Shown in pieces: positions 1 through 9,580 of a stretch of DNA of 47,191 nucleotides. The stretch's first letter is position 1. Each line of letters opens with the position of its first letter. The stretch covers positions 1 to 47,191 of the forward strand of contig NZ_QVLR01000026.1 of assembly GCF_014822185.1 (NCBI RefSeq), in the 5' to 3' direction. The stretch is from Azoarcus sp. Aa7. Its GTDB lineage: Bacteria; Pseudomonadota; Gammaproteobacteria; Burkholderiales; Rhodocyclaceae. Below the pieces are notes generated by a model that had not been told where the DNA came from, made no database searches, and saw only the letters and a list, made by a program, of their open reading frames with translations. The translations under genes were made by a program, and so were the position numbers.

Positions 1-1730
1 TCTTCTCGCTCGAATGCTGGGGTGGGGCGACCTTCGACGTCGCGCTGCGCTTCCTCAAGGAAGACCCGTGGGAACGCCTCGCGCGCCTGCGCACGGCCGT
101 GCCCAACGTGCTGTTCCAGATGCTGCTCAGAGCGTCGAATGCCGTCGGCTACACCAACTATTCCGACAACGTCGTGCGCTACTTCGTGCAGCAGGCGGCG
201 AAGGAGGGCATCGACGTCTTCCGCGTGTTCGATTCGCTCAACTGGATCGACAACATGCGCGTCGCGATGGACGCCGTGAATGAAGCCGGCGCGCTGTGCG
301 AAGGCACCATCTGCTACACCGGCGACCTCTTCGACGCGAGCCGCCCGAAGTACAAGCTCCAGTACTACGTCGACCTCGCGAAGCAGCTCGAGAAGGCCGG
401 CGCGCACATCCTCGGCATCAAGGACATGGCCGGCGTGTGCAAGCCGCGCGCGGCTTCCGCCCTCGTCAAGGCGCTCAAGGAAGAAGTCGGCCTGCCGATC
501 CACTTCCACACCCACGACACCTCGGGCATCGCCGCCGCGAGCGTGCTCGCCGCGGTGGAAGCGGGCGTCGATGCCGTCGACGGCGCGCTCGATGCGATGA
601 GCGGGCTCACCTCGCAGCCCAATCTCGGCTCCATCGCCGCAGCATTGGCCGGTTCCGAGCGCGACACCGGGCTCGACCTCGACGCGATGCAGTCGCTGTC
701 GCACTACTGGGAAGGCGTGCGCCGCGCCTACGCGCCCTTCGAGGCCGACATCCGCTGCGGCACCTCCGACGTGTACAAGCACGAGATGCCCGGCGGCCAA
801 TACACCAACCTGCGCGAACAGGCCCGCGCGATGGGCCTCGAGCACCGCTGGCCGGAAGTCTCGCAGGCCTACGCCGACGTGAACCAGCTCTTCGGCGACA
901 TCGTCAAGGTCACGCCAACTTCCAAGGTCGTCGGCGACATGGCGCTGTTCATGGTCGCCAACGACCTCACGCCCGCCGAAGTGCTCGATCCTGAAAAGGA
1001 AATCGCCTTCCCCGAGTCGGTCGTCTCGCTCTTCCGCGGCGAACTCGGCTTCCCGCCGGACGGCTTCCCCAAGGCGCTCGAACGCAAGGTGCTCAAAGGC
1101 GCCGAACCGCTCAAGGGCCGCGCCGGGGACTTCCTCCCCGCGGTCGACCTCGACGCCGCGCGTGCCGAAGCCGAGGCGGCCATCGGCCGCCAGGTTTCCG
1201 ACACCGACCTCGCCTCGTGGCTGATGTACCCCAAGGTGTTCAAGGACTACGCCGCCCACCACGCGCGCTACGGCGACGTCTCGCTGCTGCCCACGCCGGT
1301 GTTCTTCTACGGCCTGAAGGACCGCGAGGAGATCAGCGTCGACATCGAAAAGGGCAAGAGCCTCATCGTGCGTCAGACCGGCAGCAGCGACACGCCGGAC
1401 GAGGAGGGCCGCGTCAAGGTCTTCTTCGAGTTGAACGGCCAGCCGCGCCTGCAGCGCATCCCCAAGGCCGGCGCCGCGCCGACCGGGCGCCGCCACCCGA
1501 AGATCGACGATGCCAACCCCAACCACGTCGGTGCGCCGATGCCCGGCGCGGTCGTCACGGTCGCGGTGCATGCCGGGCAGAAGATCGCCAAGGGCAGCCC
1601 GCTGGTGTCGATCGAGGCGATGAAGATGGAAACCGCGCTCACCGCCGACCGTGACGCCGTCGTCAAGCAGGTGTTCGTGAAGCCCGGCGACAAAGTCGCG
1701 GCCAAGGATCTGCTGGTCGAGCTGCAGTAG
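1..1730 (+). CDS. pyc: Pyruvate carboxylase, C-terminal part (partial at window start)
   Basis: Biotin enzyme that carboxylates pyruvate to oxaloacetate, feeding the TCA cycle. The reading frame is open from base 3 and starts inside the carboxyltransferase domain (SLECWGGATFDVA, then NVLFQMLLRASNAVGYTNY). It continues through the conserved PYC/OADA region and ends with a biotinyl domain whose EAMKMET motif, about 38 residues before the stop, carries the biotinylated lysine. The N-terminal biotin carboxylase half lies outside the window. The continuous link from carboxyltransferase to biotinyl domain fits single-chain pyruvate carboxylase; the alpha subunit of a decarboxylase-type enzyme is the alternative, since the ATP-grasp domain cannot be seen. 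A strong terminator follows. Confidence 0.93.
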   Translation, partial: FSLECWGGATFDVALRFLKEDPWERLARLRTAVPNVLFQMLLRASNAVGYTNYSDNVVRYFVQQAAKEGIDVFRVFDSLNWIDNMRVAMDAVNEAGALCEGTICYTGDLFDASRPKYKLQYYVDLAKQLEKAGAHILGIKDMAGVCKPRAASALVKALKEEVGLPIHFHTHDTSGIAAASVLAAVEAGVDAVDGALDAMSGLTSQPNLGSIAAALAGSERDTGLDLDAMQSLSHYWEGVRRAYAPFEADIRCGTSDVYKHEMPGGQYTNLREQARAMGLEHRWPEVSQAYADVNQLFGDIVKVTPTSKVVGDMALFMVANDLTPAEVLDPEKEIAFPESVVSLFRGELGFPPDGFPKALERKVLKGAEPLKGRAGDFLPAVDLDAARAEAEAAIGRQVSDTDLASWLMYPKVFKDYAAHHARYGDVSLLPTPVFFYGLKDREEISVDIEKGKSLIVRQTGSSDTPDEEGRVKVFFELNGQPRLQRIPKAGAAPTGRRHPKIDDANPNHVGAPMPGAVVTVAVHAGQKIAKGSPLVSIEAMKMETALTADRDAVVKQVFVKPGDKVAAKDLLVELQ

Positions 1731-1779
1731 GCCGCTGGCACAAGGAGTTCTCCCCCTTCTCTCCAGAGGGGTCTTGCAG

Positions 1780-1808
1780 GTCCGGGTCATGGTGCCCGGA
1801 CTTTTTTT
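1780..1808 (+). terminator. Rho-independent terminator of pyc
   Basis: A perfect 7-bp stem (GTCCGGG / CCCGGAC, loop TCATGGTG) is followed directly by seven T residues. It lies 50 bp after the pyc stop and before the convergent maiA gene. Confidence 0.9.
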
Positions 1809-1850
1809 GTCCGGCCGCGGCGTGCGGCACCGCGGTCCGGCGGGATCCGG

Positions 1851-2498
1851 CTACTCCGCGTCGGGCTGCTGTCCGGGCGCCGCGCGCTGGAAGGCATCGA
1901 GCGCTGTGCAGCGCTCGACGATGCCCAGGATGGTCGGCATGGCCGACAGGTCGCAGTCGAAGCGCTGCGCGTTGAACACCTGCGGCACCAGGCAGCAGTC
2001 GGCTAGCGTGGGCGTATCGCCGTGGCAGAAGAGGCCGGTGCGCGCGTCCGCAGCGAGCATGGACTCCACCGCCGACAGCCCGACCGCGATCCAGTGGCGG
2101 TACCACGCGTTCTTCTGCGCGTCGTTCACACCCAGTTCGTGCACCAGGTAGCGCAGCACGCGCAGGTTGTTCACCGGGTGGATGTCGCATGCGATCGCCT
2201 GCGCGATCGCGCGGATGCGCGCGCGCTCGGCGGGGCTGCCGGGCAGCAGCGCGGGCTGCGGATGCACCTCGTCGAGGTACTCGATGATCGCCAGCGACTG
2301 CTGCAGCACGTTCCCGTCGTCGACCAGCGTCGGCACCAGTCCGGCCGGATTCAGCGCAAGGTAGTCCGCCTGCCGCTGCTCCCCGCCGTTGCGCACGAGA
2401 TGGACGGGGATCGCCTCATAGTCGAGCTGCTTGAGGTTCAGCGCAATGCGCACGCGGTAGGCCGCCGAGCTGCGGAAATAGGTGTAGAGCTTCATCAT
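1851..2498 (-). CDS. maiA: Maleylacetoacetate isomerase (zeta-class glutathione S-transferase)
   Basis: Glutathione-dependent cis-trans isomerase that converts maleylacetoacetate to fumarylacetoacetate in tyrosine/homogentisate or gentisate-type aromatic degradation. The 215-residue length is normal for the family. The N-terminal thioredoxin-like domain carries SSAAYRVRIAL (residues 10-20), the zeta-class glutathione-site signature, followed by NPAGLVPTLVDDG and the QQSLAIIEYLDE turn. The C-terminal helical domain has DIHPVNNLRVLRYL, also typical of the family. Two ATG codons are adjacent, so the protein may start one residue later. It is in the same orientation as kup but 169 bp downstream of it, with no aromatic-pathway partner nearby. 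Confidence 0.9.
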   Translation of the reverse strand: MMKLYTYFRSSAAYRVRIALNLKQLDYEAIPVHLVRNGGEQRQADYLALNPAGLVPTLVDDGNVLQQSLAIIEYLDEVHPQPALLPGSPAERARIRAIAQAIACDIHPVNNLRVLRYLVHELGVNDAQKNAWYRHWIAVGLSAVESMLAADARTGLFCHGDTPTLADCCLVPQVFNAQRFDCDLSAMPTILGIVERCTALDAFQRAAPGQQPDAE

Positions 2499-2667
2499 TG
2501 CAGCGCTCCATCGGTTCGAGGTGCGGCGAGGTGTGGCGACATGGCGAAACCGCCGCCGGACCCGCCGCGCAATCCGTTTACCGTGACCGACGGCGCGATC
2601 CGGGTCAACATGCCGTTCTCCGCGCCGCCCTCGAATGAGTCCATCCCGGTCACGACCGGGCGTATCG

Positions 2668-4545
2668 TTACAGCAGCACCTGCGTCCCCAGTTCGACGAC
2701 CTGGTTGGGCGGCAGCCGGAAATAGGTCGCGGCCCCCTCGGCCTGCCGGTTCATCCACGAAAACAGTGCGCAGCGCCAGCGCGGCAGCGCGCCCGGTCCG
2801 TCGACGATCACGGAGCGCGCAACGAAATAAGTCGTCAGCATCGGTTCCAGGATCAGGCCCAGCCTGTCCGCACCCCTCAGCGCGTTCGGCAGGTCCGGCT
2901 CCTCGCGGAACCCGAAATGAACGTCGACCTGGTAGATGTCGGGCCCCAGCCGGTGCAGGCGCAGGCGTTCGTGTTCGGCAACGTAGGGCACTTCCTCGTT
3001 GATGACATGCAGGAATACGGTCTGTTCGTGCATGACCTTGTAATGCTTCAGGTTGTGGAACAGCGCGCTCGGAACGACGCTGGTGTCCGATGTGAGGTAA
3101 ACGGCGGTGCCGGCGACCTTGGGCACGTCCGGATGAGGGCCGTGCACGAAGCCGTCCATCGGTACGTCGATCTTTCGCCGTTGTTCTGCGACCAGCGCAC
3201 TGCCATCCTTCCAGCTGGTGAGGGCGATGAAGATGAGCGCGCCGAGCACCATCGGAAACCACCCTCCAGCCGCAATTTTCGTGAGATTCGAGGCCAGGAA
3301 TGCGCTTTCCAGCAAGGCGAAGAGCGCCAGGCCGGCGATCAGCGGCAGCCGGAAGCGGCCGGGAACGGCGATGGTGACGAACACGGTGAGCACCGTCGTG
3401 ATGATCATCGTGCCCGACACCGCGATGCCGTATGCCGCTGCGAGCGCGTTGGATGAGCGGAATTCCAGCACCAGCAGCACCACGGCTACCAGCATCAGCC
3501 AGTTGACGCTGGGAATGTAGATCTGGCCGCGCTCGCTGTCCGACGTGTGCAGGATGCGCACGCGCGGCAGGTAGCCGAGCCGCGAGGCTTGCAGCGTCAT
3601 CGAGAATGCGCCAGAGATCGTCGCCTGCGAGGCGATCACCGTCGCCGCAGTTGCCAAACCGACCAGCGGGAAGACGAACCAGTCCGGCGCCAGCAGGTAG
3701 AACGGATTCGCGGCCGCCGCCGGATCGCGCAGCACCAACGCGCCTTGGCCGAAATAGTTGATCAGCAGGGCGGGGCAGACCAGGCCGTACCAGGCGACGC
3801 GCACCGCCTTCGCGCCGAAGTGGCCCATATCCGCGTACAGGGCTTCCCCGCCCGTCAGCGCGAGGAATACCGCCGACAGCAGCAGGAACGCCTCGTGCGG
3901 GTGTTCCAGCGCGAAGCGCAGGGCGTGGGCCGGGTTGATCGCGGCCAGCACCTGTGGTGTCTGGACGATCGAGTGCAGCCCCAGCACCGCGAGCGTTGCG
4001 AACCAGAGCAGGGTCACGGGGCCGAACAGGGTGCCGACGCGGCTCGTGCCGTGTTTCTGGATCAGGAACAGACTGACCAGGATGCCGATCGTGATCGGCA
4101 CGACCAGCCGCTCGAAGTCCGGCGCCGCCACCGAGAGGCCTTCCACGGCCGAGAGGACGGAGATCGCCGGCGTGATGATCGCGTCGCCATAGAACAGCGC
4201 CGCGGCGAAGATCCCGGAGCCGATGACCAGTGCCGCGAGCCGCCGCGTGCCGGACGCGCGGCGATGGGCGAGGGCGGTCAGTGCGAGCACGCCGCCTTCG
4301 CCGTCGTTGTCGTGGTTCAGGACGATCCACACGTACTTGAGCGAGATGATCAGCATCATCGCCCAGAAGAACGCCGACAGCGCCGCGAGCACGGTCGTCT
4401 CGCTCACCGCCAGTGCATGCGAGCCGTGGAACGCCTCCTTGAACGCATACAGCGGACTGGTGCCGATGTCGCCGTACACAATGCCGAGTGCCGCCAGCGC
4501 GAGGGTGCCCAGGCTGCTGCGCGGATGATCCTGGTTTGCGGACAT
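2668..4545 (-). CDS. kup: Low-affinity potassium transporter Kup
   Basis: Inner-membrane K+ uptake permease of the KUP/HAK/KT family, probably a K+/H+ symporter. The 625 residues match the family length. The N-terminal motif GDIGTSPLYA (residues 25-34) is the KUP signature; about 12 hydrophobic segments follow up to about residue 450, then a soluble C-terminal domain of about 170 residues. The gene lies 34 bp downstream of kdpE and is read in the same direction, so kdpD'-kdpE-kup looks like one transcription unit. This suggests, as inference, that the Kdp-type two-component system here controls Kup rather than a KdpFABC pump, which is not seen in the window. Confidence 0.93.
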   Translation of the reverse strand: MSANQDHPRSSLGTLALAALGIVYGDIGTSPLYAFKEAFHGSHALAVSETTVLAALSAFFWAMMLIISLKYVWIVLNHDNDGEGGVLALTALAHRRASGTRRLAALVIGSGIFAAALFYGDAIITPAISVLSAVEGLSVAAPDFERLVVPITIGILVSLFLIQKHGTSRVGTLFGPVTLLWFATLAVLGLHSIVQTPQVLAAINPAHALRFALEHPHEAFLLLSAVFLALTGGEALYADMGHFGAKAVRVAWYGLVCPALLINYFGQGALVLRDPAAAANPFYLLAPDWFVFPLVGLATAATVIASQATISGAFSMTLQASRLGYLPRVRILHTSDSERGQIYIPSVNWLMLVAVVLLVLEFRSSNALAAAYGIAVSGTMIITTVLTVFVTIAVPGRFRLPLIAGLALFALLESAFLASNLTKIAAGGWFPMVLGALIFIALTSWKDGSALVAEQRRKIDVPMDGFVHGPHPDVPKVAGTAVYLTSDTSVVPSALFHNLKHYKVMHEQTVFLHVINEEVPYVAEHERLRLHRLGPDIYQVDVHFGFREEPDLPNALRGADRLGLILEPMLTTYFVARSVIVDGPGALPRWRCALFSWMNRQAEGAATYFRLPPNQVVELGTQVLL

Positions 4546-4579
4546 GATGAATTCCCGTGGAAGGCGAAGGAACGGCCGG

Positions 4580-5272
4580 TCAGACCTGGAAGCGGTAACC
4601 GACGCCGATTTCGGTGCGCAGATGCACCGGCTGAGTGGGGTCCGCCTCCAGCTTCTGCCGCAGGTGGCCTACGTAGATGCGCAGGTAATGGGTGCTGTCG
4701 ACATAGGCCGGCCCCCACACCTCGCGCAGCAGCTGGCGATGTGTCATGACCTTGCCGGCATTGGCGAGCAGCACCACCAGCAGGCGATATTCGCGTGCCG
4801 TCAGATGCACCGGCGCCCCCGCACGCAACACGGCGCGGTGCGCGAGGTCGACCTCCACGTCGCCGAAGCGCACCACCGCCGCGCCCGCGTCTGTCCCGCC
4901 CTCGGCGCGGCGCAGCAGGGCGCGGACGCGCGCGAGCAGTTCGCCCACCGAGAAGGGCTTCGTCAGATAGTCGTCCGCGCCCGCATCGAGCGCCGTGATC
5001 TTTTCGTTCTCGTCGGAACGTGCCGAAAGGATCAGCACCGGCATCCGCGACCAGTCTCGTACTGCACGCACGAAGTCGACGCCGTCGCCGTCGGGAAGGC
5101 CCAGGTCCACGATGGCGAGGTCGGGCTTTCCCGATGCTGCCTCGCCCAGTGCCTGCTGCACGGTCGACGCCTCGATCACCTGGTACGCCGCTCTCTCCAG
5201 CGTCTGGCGGATGAAGTGACGGATCTGCAGCTCATCCTCGACCACGAGGACGCGGGCCTGGTGCGCGTTCAT
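4580..5272 (-). CDS. kdpE: KdpE-type response regulator
   Basis: OmpR/PhoB-class response regulator, 230 residues. The receiver domain has the acidic pair near residues 12-13, the phosphoacceptor D56 (AIVDLGLPDGDG) and the switch lysine in DDYLTKPFSVGEL. The C-terminal winged helix runs from about residue 130, with LTAREYRLLVVLLANAG and the TEIGVGYRF ending typical of KdpE. The start was chosen at MNAHQ because it gives the normal N-terminus and its ATG overlaps the kinase stop codon (ATGA). The frame is open further upstream, but that extension runs inside the kinase gene and has no family similarity. Confidence 0.93.
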   Translation of the reverse strand: MNAHQARVLVVEDELQIRHFIRQTLERAAYQVIEASTVQQALGEAASGKPDLAIVDLGLPDGDGVDFVRAVRDWSRMPVLILSARSDENEKITALDAGADDYLTKPFSVGELLARVRALLRRAEGGTDAGAAVVRFGDVEVDLAHRAVLRAGAPVHLTAREYRLLVVLLANAGKVMTHRQLLREVWGPAYVDSTHYLRIYVGHLRQKLEADPTQPVHLRTEIGVGYRFQV

Positions 5273-6813
5273 GATCCGGCTCCCGCCGGGTCCGCAGGTT
5301 CGGGTTCGATGCCCGGCGGTTCGCCGCCGCAAGGCAGCACGATACGGACGCAGGCACCGCCCCCGGCCCGGTTCGAGGCGCTGACCTGCCCGCCATGGGC
5401 ATCGATGACGGCCCGGCAGATCGCCAGCCCCAGGCCGACTCCGGGAGTCGGCAACTGCGGTGCCCCGCGCTCGAAAAGGTCGAAGATGCGCGCCATGCTG
5501 CCCGCCGGAAAACCTTCGCCGCGGTCGCACACCTCGATCACGAGGCCCCCCGCGTCGTCTGTCGCCACGTCGATCGTCACCGGTGTGCCGGCCGGCGAAT
5601 ACTTCGCGGCATTCTCCAGCAGGTTGCAGAACACGCGCTCCATCAGCACAGCGTCCATCGCAACGAGGGGCAGGTCAGGCTGCAGCGATACCTTCACCGG
5701 GTGCTCGCGCAAGGCCTCGCCCAGCAGCTGGATGCTCGCGCCGATCACCTCTTCGATCGCCTGCCACTCCTTCCGCAGGCGTACTTGTCCCGCCTGCAGG
5801 CGCGCCATGTCGAGCAGCTTCTCGACCATCTCATGCAGCCGTCCGGCCTGATCCCGGATCGCCCGCGCGGTGTCGCGCTCCTCTCCGCCCAAGGGGGCGT
5901 CAGCCAGCGTCAGCGTATCGGCCAGGCCGAACAGCACCGTCAAGGGCGTGCGGATGTCGTGCGAGATCGACGAAAGGATTGAACTGCGAAGCCGCTCGGC
6001 CTCGGTTTCCATGCGGCTCGCCTGCGCGAGCTCCACGAGATGCAGCCGCTCCAGGGCGATCGCCGTCACGGAGGCCACCGCTTCGAACATCGGCCGCAGC
6101 GGGTCGAGCCGGTCGCGACCGCAATCCCGCACCAGCAGCACGCCGTGGCGGCGGGTCGCGCCGATCAGCGGAAAGAGCAGGGTCAGCCCGTTCGGGCCAC
6201 TGGTACTGCAGGACGGGTCGCTCGCCCGGCTGTGATACACCGCATCGAGAACCAGCGACTCGTCGAGCCCGAGCGTGGCCGTGCCGGGGGCGAACTCGTG
6301 CAGCTGCCCGTCGGCGTCAGGCAGGAAGAAGACCGGTTCCCCGTCAGCCTGCTCGCGCACGAATGTGGCCACGTGCTGCACGACCTGTTCGGGCGATACC
6401 GTGCCAGCCAGACTGCGTGCAAGCGCGTAAAGCGCCAGGGAGTGGGCCTCGCGCTCGCTCGCCTCGTGTGCGCTCGCCTGCAGGCTGGTCGTCAGATGGC
6501 TGATGAACAGCGACACTGCCAGCATCACCGCGAAGGTGACGAGGTACTGCACGTCGCTGACCAGAAACGAGAGATGCGGCGGAACGAAGAAGAAGTCGAA
6601 CAGCGCGACGCTGACGAAGCTCGCCATGACCGCTTCGGATCGCCCGAGGCGAGCGGCGATGAAGACCACCGTCAGCAGCAGGAGCATCGCGATGTTGGTG
6701 AGATCCAGCACATCGCGCAGCGGCAGGCAGACCGCAACCGCGAGGCCGCAGGCGGCCAGTGCGATTGCATGGCTCGAGATCGGGGGAGGGTGCCTGGAGG
6801 TGTCGTTTCGCAT
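5269..6813 (-). CDS. Short KdpD-like sensor histidine kinase (no N-terminal KdpD/Usp domains)
   Basis: Membrane sensor kinase of 514 residues. It begins with a DUF4118-type membrane domain (four hydrophobic stretches, about residues 15-105), then a GAF-like region (about 130-260), a HisKA domain with phosphoacceptor H285 in SSISHDIRTPL, and an ATPase domain with NLLENAAKYS, CDRGEGF and GVGLGLAICR boxes. Classical KdpD is near 900 residues and starts with a cytoplasmic KdpD/Usp module, which is absent here. The frame stays open upstream, antisense to the next gene, but nothing there resembles the missing module, so MRNDTS is taken as start. The stop overlaps kdpE by 4 bp (ATGA). Confidence 0.85.
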   Translation of the reverse strand: MRNDTSRHPPPISSHAIALAACGLAVAVCLPLRDVLDLTNIAMLLLLTVVFIAARLGRSEAVMASFVSVALFDFFFVPPHLSFLVSDVQYLVTFAVMLAVSLFISHLTTSLQASAHEASEREAHSLALYALARSLAGTVSPEQVVQHVATFVREQADGEPVFFLPDADGQLHEFAPGTATLGLDESLVLDAVYHSRASDPSCSTSGPNGLTLLFPLIGATRRHGVLLVRDCGRDRLDPLRPMFEAVASVTAIALERLHLVELAQASRMETEAERLRSSILSSISHDIRTPLTVLFGLADTLTLADAPLGGEERDTARAIRDQAGRLHEMVEKLLDMARLQAGQVRLRKEWQAIEEVIGASIQLLGEALREHPVKVSLQPDLPLVAMDAVLMERVFCNLLENAAKYSPAGTPVTIDVATDDAGGLVIEVCDRGEGFPAGSMARIFDLFERGAPQLPTPGVGLGLAICRAVIDAHGGQVSASNRAGGGACVRIVLPCGGEPPGIEPEPADPAGAGS

Positions 6814-7032
6814 GTTCGGCTCGTCGATCCCTGCCCGCGGCACAGGACGCCTGATACAGCCGGTCGGAGTTCGTCGTTGCGCCAATTCTGACGGGGCGCA
6901 GATAAAAACGGGGTAAACGGGCAAAGTCGTCGCGAGCATCATCCCGCGCCTGGGCCCTCTCGCTCCGCTCGCGGCACTTCGATCAATTAATATTGCCTGA
7001 TTGCCACAACAGCGTGCTGCAAGGGGATCCCG

Positions 7033-8046
7033 ATGAGAGTCTTTCAGGTCGACACGGCATGGTCGGACGACAACCTGCGGATCGGCGAGCGCCCGGAACC
7101 GACCGCCGGCCCGGGCGAAGTCCGGCTGAAGATGCTCGCCTCCGCGCTCAACTACCGCGACCTGCTGGTGCCCCGCCGCGGCTACGGATCGCGCATGCAG
7201 GCGCTGCCGCTGATCATGCTCAGCGATGGCGTCGGGCACATCGACCAGGTCGGCAGCGGCGTGGACGCATACCGCATCGGCGATCGCGTCTGCCCCCTGT
7301 TCTTCTCCACCTGGCCGGGCGGCGAGCCGAGCGCCGAGCACCTCGCCTACAGCCTCGGCTGCGAAAGCGACGGCACCATGGCGGAATACATGGTCGTCCC
7401 GGCCTCGACGGTCGCCCACGTTCCCGCCCACCTCGACGACACCGAGGCCGCCACCCTGCCCACCGCCGCGGTCACCGCCTGGCGCGCGCTCGTCACGGAA
7501 GGGCGGGTCACGGCCGGCGACACCGTCCTCGTCCAGGGCACCGGGGGCGTCTCGCTGTTCGCCCTGCAGTTCGCCAAACTGCTCGGCGCCCGGGTCATCT
7601 GCACCTCGTCCAGCGACGAGAAGCTCGAACGCGCCCGCGAACTCGGCGCGGACGTCACCATCAACTACCGTTCGACCCCCGAATGGGGCCGTGTCGCGCG
7701 CGATGCGGCGGGTAGCGGCGGCGTGGACCACGTGATCGAAGTCGGCGGGCAGGGCACGCTGACGCAATCGCTGCGCGCCGTGCGGCCGGGCGGCGCGATC
7801 AGCATGATCGGCGTGCTGGGCGGTTCCCTCATGGACGCTCCGCTGGGGCTGGTCGTCACCCGCCACGTCCGCCTGCAAGGCATCACCGTCGGCAGCCGCG
7901 AGGACTTCCTCGCGATGTCGCGCGCCGTCGCGCACAGCGGCATGCGGCCCGTCGTCGATCGCACCTTCGCATTCGAGCAACTGCGCGAAGCCATGCAGTA
8001 TCTCGCCAGCGGCCGGCATTTCGGCAAGATCTGCATCCGGCACTGA
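7033..8046 (+). CDS. NAD(P)-dependent MDR-family oxidoreductase (quinone reductase/alcohol dehydrogenase type)
   Basis: Medium-chain dehydrogenase/reductase of 337 residues. The GroES-like N-terminal half contains the ALNYRDLLV motif, and the Rossmann half has [24 protein letters not shown] for the cofactor and [10 protein letters not shown] for the second beta-alpha unit. The usual zinc-ligand cysteine/histidine set is not evident (LSDGVG replaces the common CDxAG), so it is probably a zinc-less quinone oxidoreductase-like member; the substrate cannot be read from sequence. A good ribosome site (AAGGGGA) precedes the ATG. It is divergent from the sensor kinase across about 220 bp and 17 bp upstream of the next gene, suggesting a two-gene unit. 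Confidence 0.85.
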   Translation: MRVFQVDTAWSDDNLRIGERPEPTAGPGEVRLKMLASALNYRDLLVPRRGYGSRMQALPLIMLSDGVGHIDQVGSGVDAYRIGDRVCPLFFSTWPGGEPSAEHLAYSLGCESDGTMAEYMVVPASTVAHVPAHLDDTEAATLPTAAVTAWRALVTEGRVTAGDTVLVQGTGGVSLFALQFAKLLGARVICTSSSDEKLERARELGADVTINYRSTPEWGRVARDAAGSGGVDHVIEVGGQGTLTQSLRAVRPGGAISMIGVLGGSLMDAPLGLVVTRHVRLQGITVGSREDFLAMSRAVAHSGMRPVVDRTFAFEQLREAMQYLASGRHFGKICIRH

Positions 8047-8063
8047 GCGGCGGGACACCTTCC

Positions 8064-8501
8064 ATGCACATCTGGGTCGATGCCGACGCCTGCCCCGGCG
8101 TCATCAAGGAGATCCTCTTCCGCGCCGCGGAGCGCACCCGGCACCCGCTCACCCTGGTCGCCAACCAGTACCTGCGCATTCCCGCCTCCCCGCTGATCCG
8201 CATGATCCAGGTGCCGGGCGGCCTCGACGAGGCCGACAAGTACATCGCCGCGCACGTGCAGGCGGGCGACCTCGTCATCACCGCAGACATCCCTCTCGCC
8301 GCCGCAATCGTCGAAAAGGACGCCCACGCGCTGTCGCCGCGGGGCGAACTCTACGGCAAGGAAAACATCCGCGAACTGCTCGACCTGCGCAACTTCATGG
8401 ACACCCTGCGCAGCACCGGCGTCGAAACCGGCGGGCCGGCGGCGTTCAATGCCGGGGACAGGCAGGCGTTCGCGAATCGGCTGGACCGCTTGTTGAGGTA
8501 G
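8064..8501 (+). CDS. UPF0178 (YaiI/YqxD) family protein, DUF188
   Basis: Small 145-residue protein of the conserved YaiI/YqxD family. The N-terminal [18 protein letters not shown] motif and the central [29 protein letters not shown] block are the family signatures. Conserved aspartates (residues 6 and 8, and the one in TADIPLA) resemble those of NYN/PIN-type nuclease folds, but no biochemical role is established that I can name. It lies 17 bp after the MDR gene in the same direction and is probably co-transcribed. Confidence 0.88.
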   Translation: MHIWVDADACPGVIKEILFRAAERTRHPLTLVANQYLRIPASPLIRMIQVPGGLDEADKYIAAHVQAGDLVITADIPLAAAIVEKDAHALSPRGELYGKENIRELLDLRNFMDTLRSTGVETGGPAAFNAGDRQAFANRLDRLLR

Positions 8502-8516
8502 TGCCGCTTCTACCCC

Positions 8517-9476
8517 TCATTCGCGCGAATGCGTTGCCTCGTCCGGTGAAAGCAAGGCCATTCGCGAGGTGTCGAAGCGGGCGAATTCGGCCTTGAGCCA
8601 GGTCGAGAAAATGGCCACGCGCCGATCGTCGGGGCGGCGGGAAAGCAGAACGTAGCGCGCCGGCGCACGTACGTGCTTGCCGAAAACATTCACCAGGCGT
8701 CCGCTCCTGATCTCGTCGTAGACCAGCGCCGTGCGTCCCATCGCCACCCCTTGGTGGTTCAGCGCAGCACCGATGGCGAGGCTCGACAAATTGAATTGCG
8801 GCCCCTCCAGATGCGCAATCCATTCCGGGTGAAACGCCTCGAGCCATGTGCGCCATTCCACGAACTCGGCAGCGCCGGTCCACGGCGATGCGTCATGCAG
8901 CAACACGGCGCCGTCGAGCGAGGCACCGCTGCAAAACCCGGGATGCTGCGCCAGATACTCGGGCGTGGCCACCGCGATCAGATACTCGTCCAGCAAGACC
9001 TCAGCCTGCAACTGGCTGTAGCGGACCGGGTCGTAACGCACGGCCACGTCGATGTCTTCCGCGTCCATCGCGTGCCTGTCGAGCGTCTGGAACTCGGCTT
9101 TCAGGCGCACGGACACTTCCGGCTGCTGACGGTGGAACTCCGTCAGGCGCGGCATCAGCCATTGCAGCGCAAACGACGGCAGGCAATTGACCTGCAGCGG
9201 CGCATTCGGCAGGCCGAGCCGCCGGATCGTCCGCTGGATGTCACCCAGCGCATGCGTAGTCGTCTCGAACAGCACCTCACCCTTGGGCGTCAGTTTCAGT
9301 CTGCGCGGCTGGCGCACGAACAGCAGGTAGCCGAGCCGATCTTCCAGATGGCGAATCTGCTGGCTCACCGCGCTTTGGGTGAGGTTCAGCGATTCGGCGG
9401 CCCTGGTGAAACTCAGCAGGCGCCCCGCAGCTTCGAAACAGCGCAGGGCCCCGAGAACGGATGAGTCGAGCTGCAT
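8517..9476 (-). CDS. LysR-family regulator (DsdC/GcvA-like), divergent from dsdA
   Basis: Transcriptional regulator of 319 residues with an N-terminal LysR helix-turn-helix (FTRAAESLNLTQSAVSQQIRHLE, about residues 24-46) and a periplasmic-binding-like effector domain (LPSFALQWLMPRLTEFH onwards) of the GcvA/DsdC type. Because it is transcribed away from a D-serine dehydratase gene, with T-N11-A palindromes between the starts, it is probably the activator of dsdA. The name dsdC would be reasonable but is not certain from sequence alone. Confidence 0.87.
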   Translation of the reverse strand: MQLDSSVLGALRCFEAAGRLLSFTRAAESLNLTQSAVSQQIRHLEDRLGYLLFVRQPRRLKLTPKGEVLFETTTHALGDIQRTIRRLGLPNAPLQVNCLPSFALQWLMPRLTEFHRQQPEVSVRLKAEFQTLDRHAMDAEDIDVAVRYDPVRYSQLQAEVLLDEYLIAVATPEYLAQHPGFCSGASLDGAVLLHDASPWTGAAEFVEWRTWLEAFHPEWIAHLEGPQFNLSSLAIGAALNHQGVAMGRTALVYDEIRSGRLVNVFGKHVRAPARYVLLSRRPDDRRVAIFSTWLKAEFARFDTSRMALLSPDEATHSRE

Positions 9477-9480
9477 GTGT

Positions 9481-9506
9481 ATTAGACCCGCTAATGCATG
9501 CGTTAG
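9481..9506. promoter_or_regulatory. LysR-type operator between the lysR gene and dsdA
   Basis: ATTAGACCCGCTAAT (9481-9495) is a perfect ATTAG-N5-CTAAT palindrome and contains the LysR signature T-N11-A. It overlaps a second dyad, CTAA-N8-TTAG (9491-9506). The site starts 5 bp upstream of the lysR ATG, so binding could both repress lysR and activate dsdA. A -10-like TAATAT lies at 9540-9545 on the dsdA side, without a good -35. Confidence 0.7.
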
Positions 9507-9580
9507 AAATCGTCGTTATTCTTGCACGGTTGCGGACGCTAATATCTCTGTGCATAAGGAATTCATGGAAAATAGACCCG

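Noticed and set aside
6814-8058. Upstream continuation of the KdpD-like frame, antisense to the MDR oxidoreductase, as the missing N-terminal KdpD module
   Set aside because: The translated extension is low-complexity shadow sequence without the Walker-type or Usp motifs of KdpD, while the opposite strand encodes a clean MDR enzyme with a good ribosome site.
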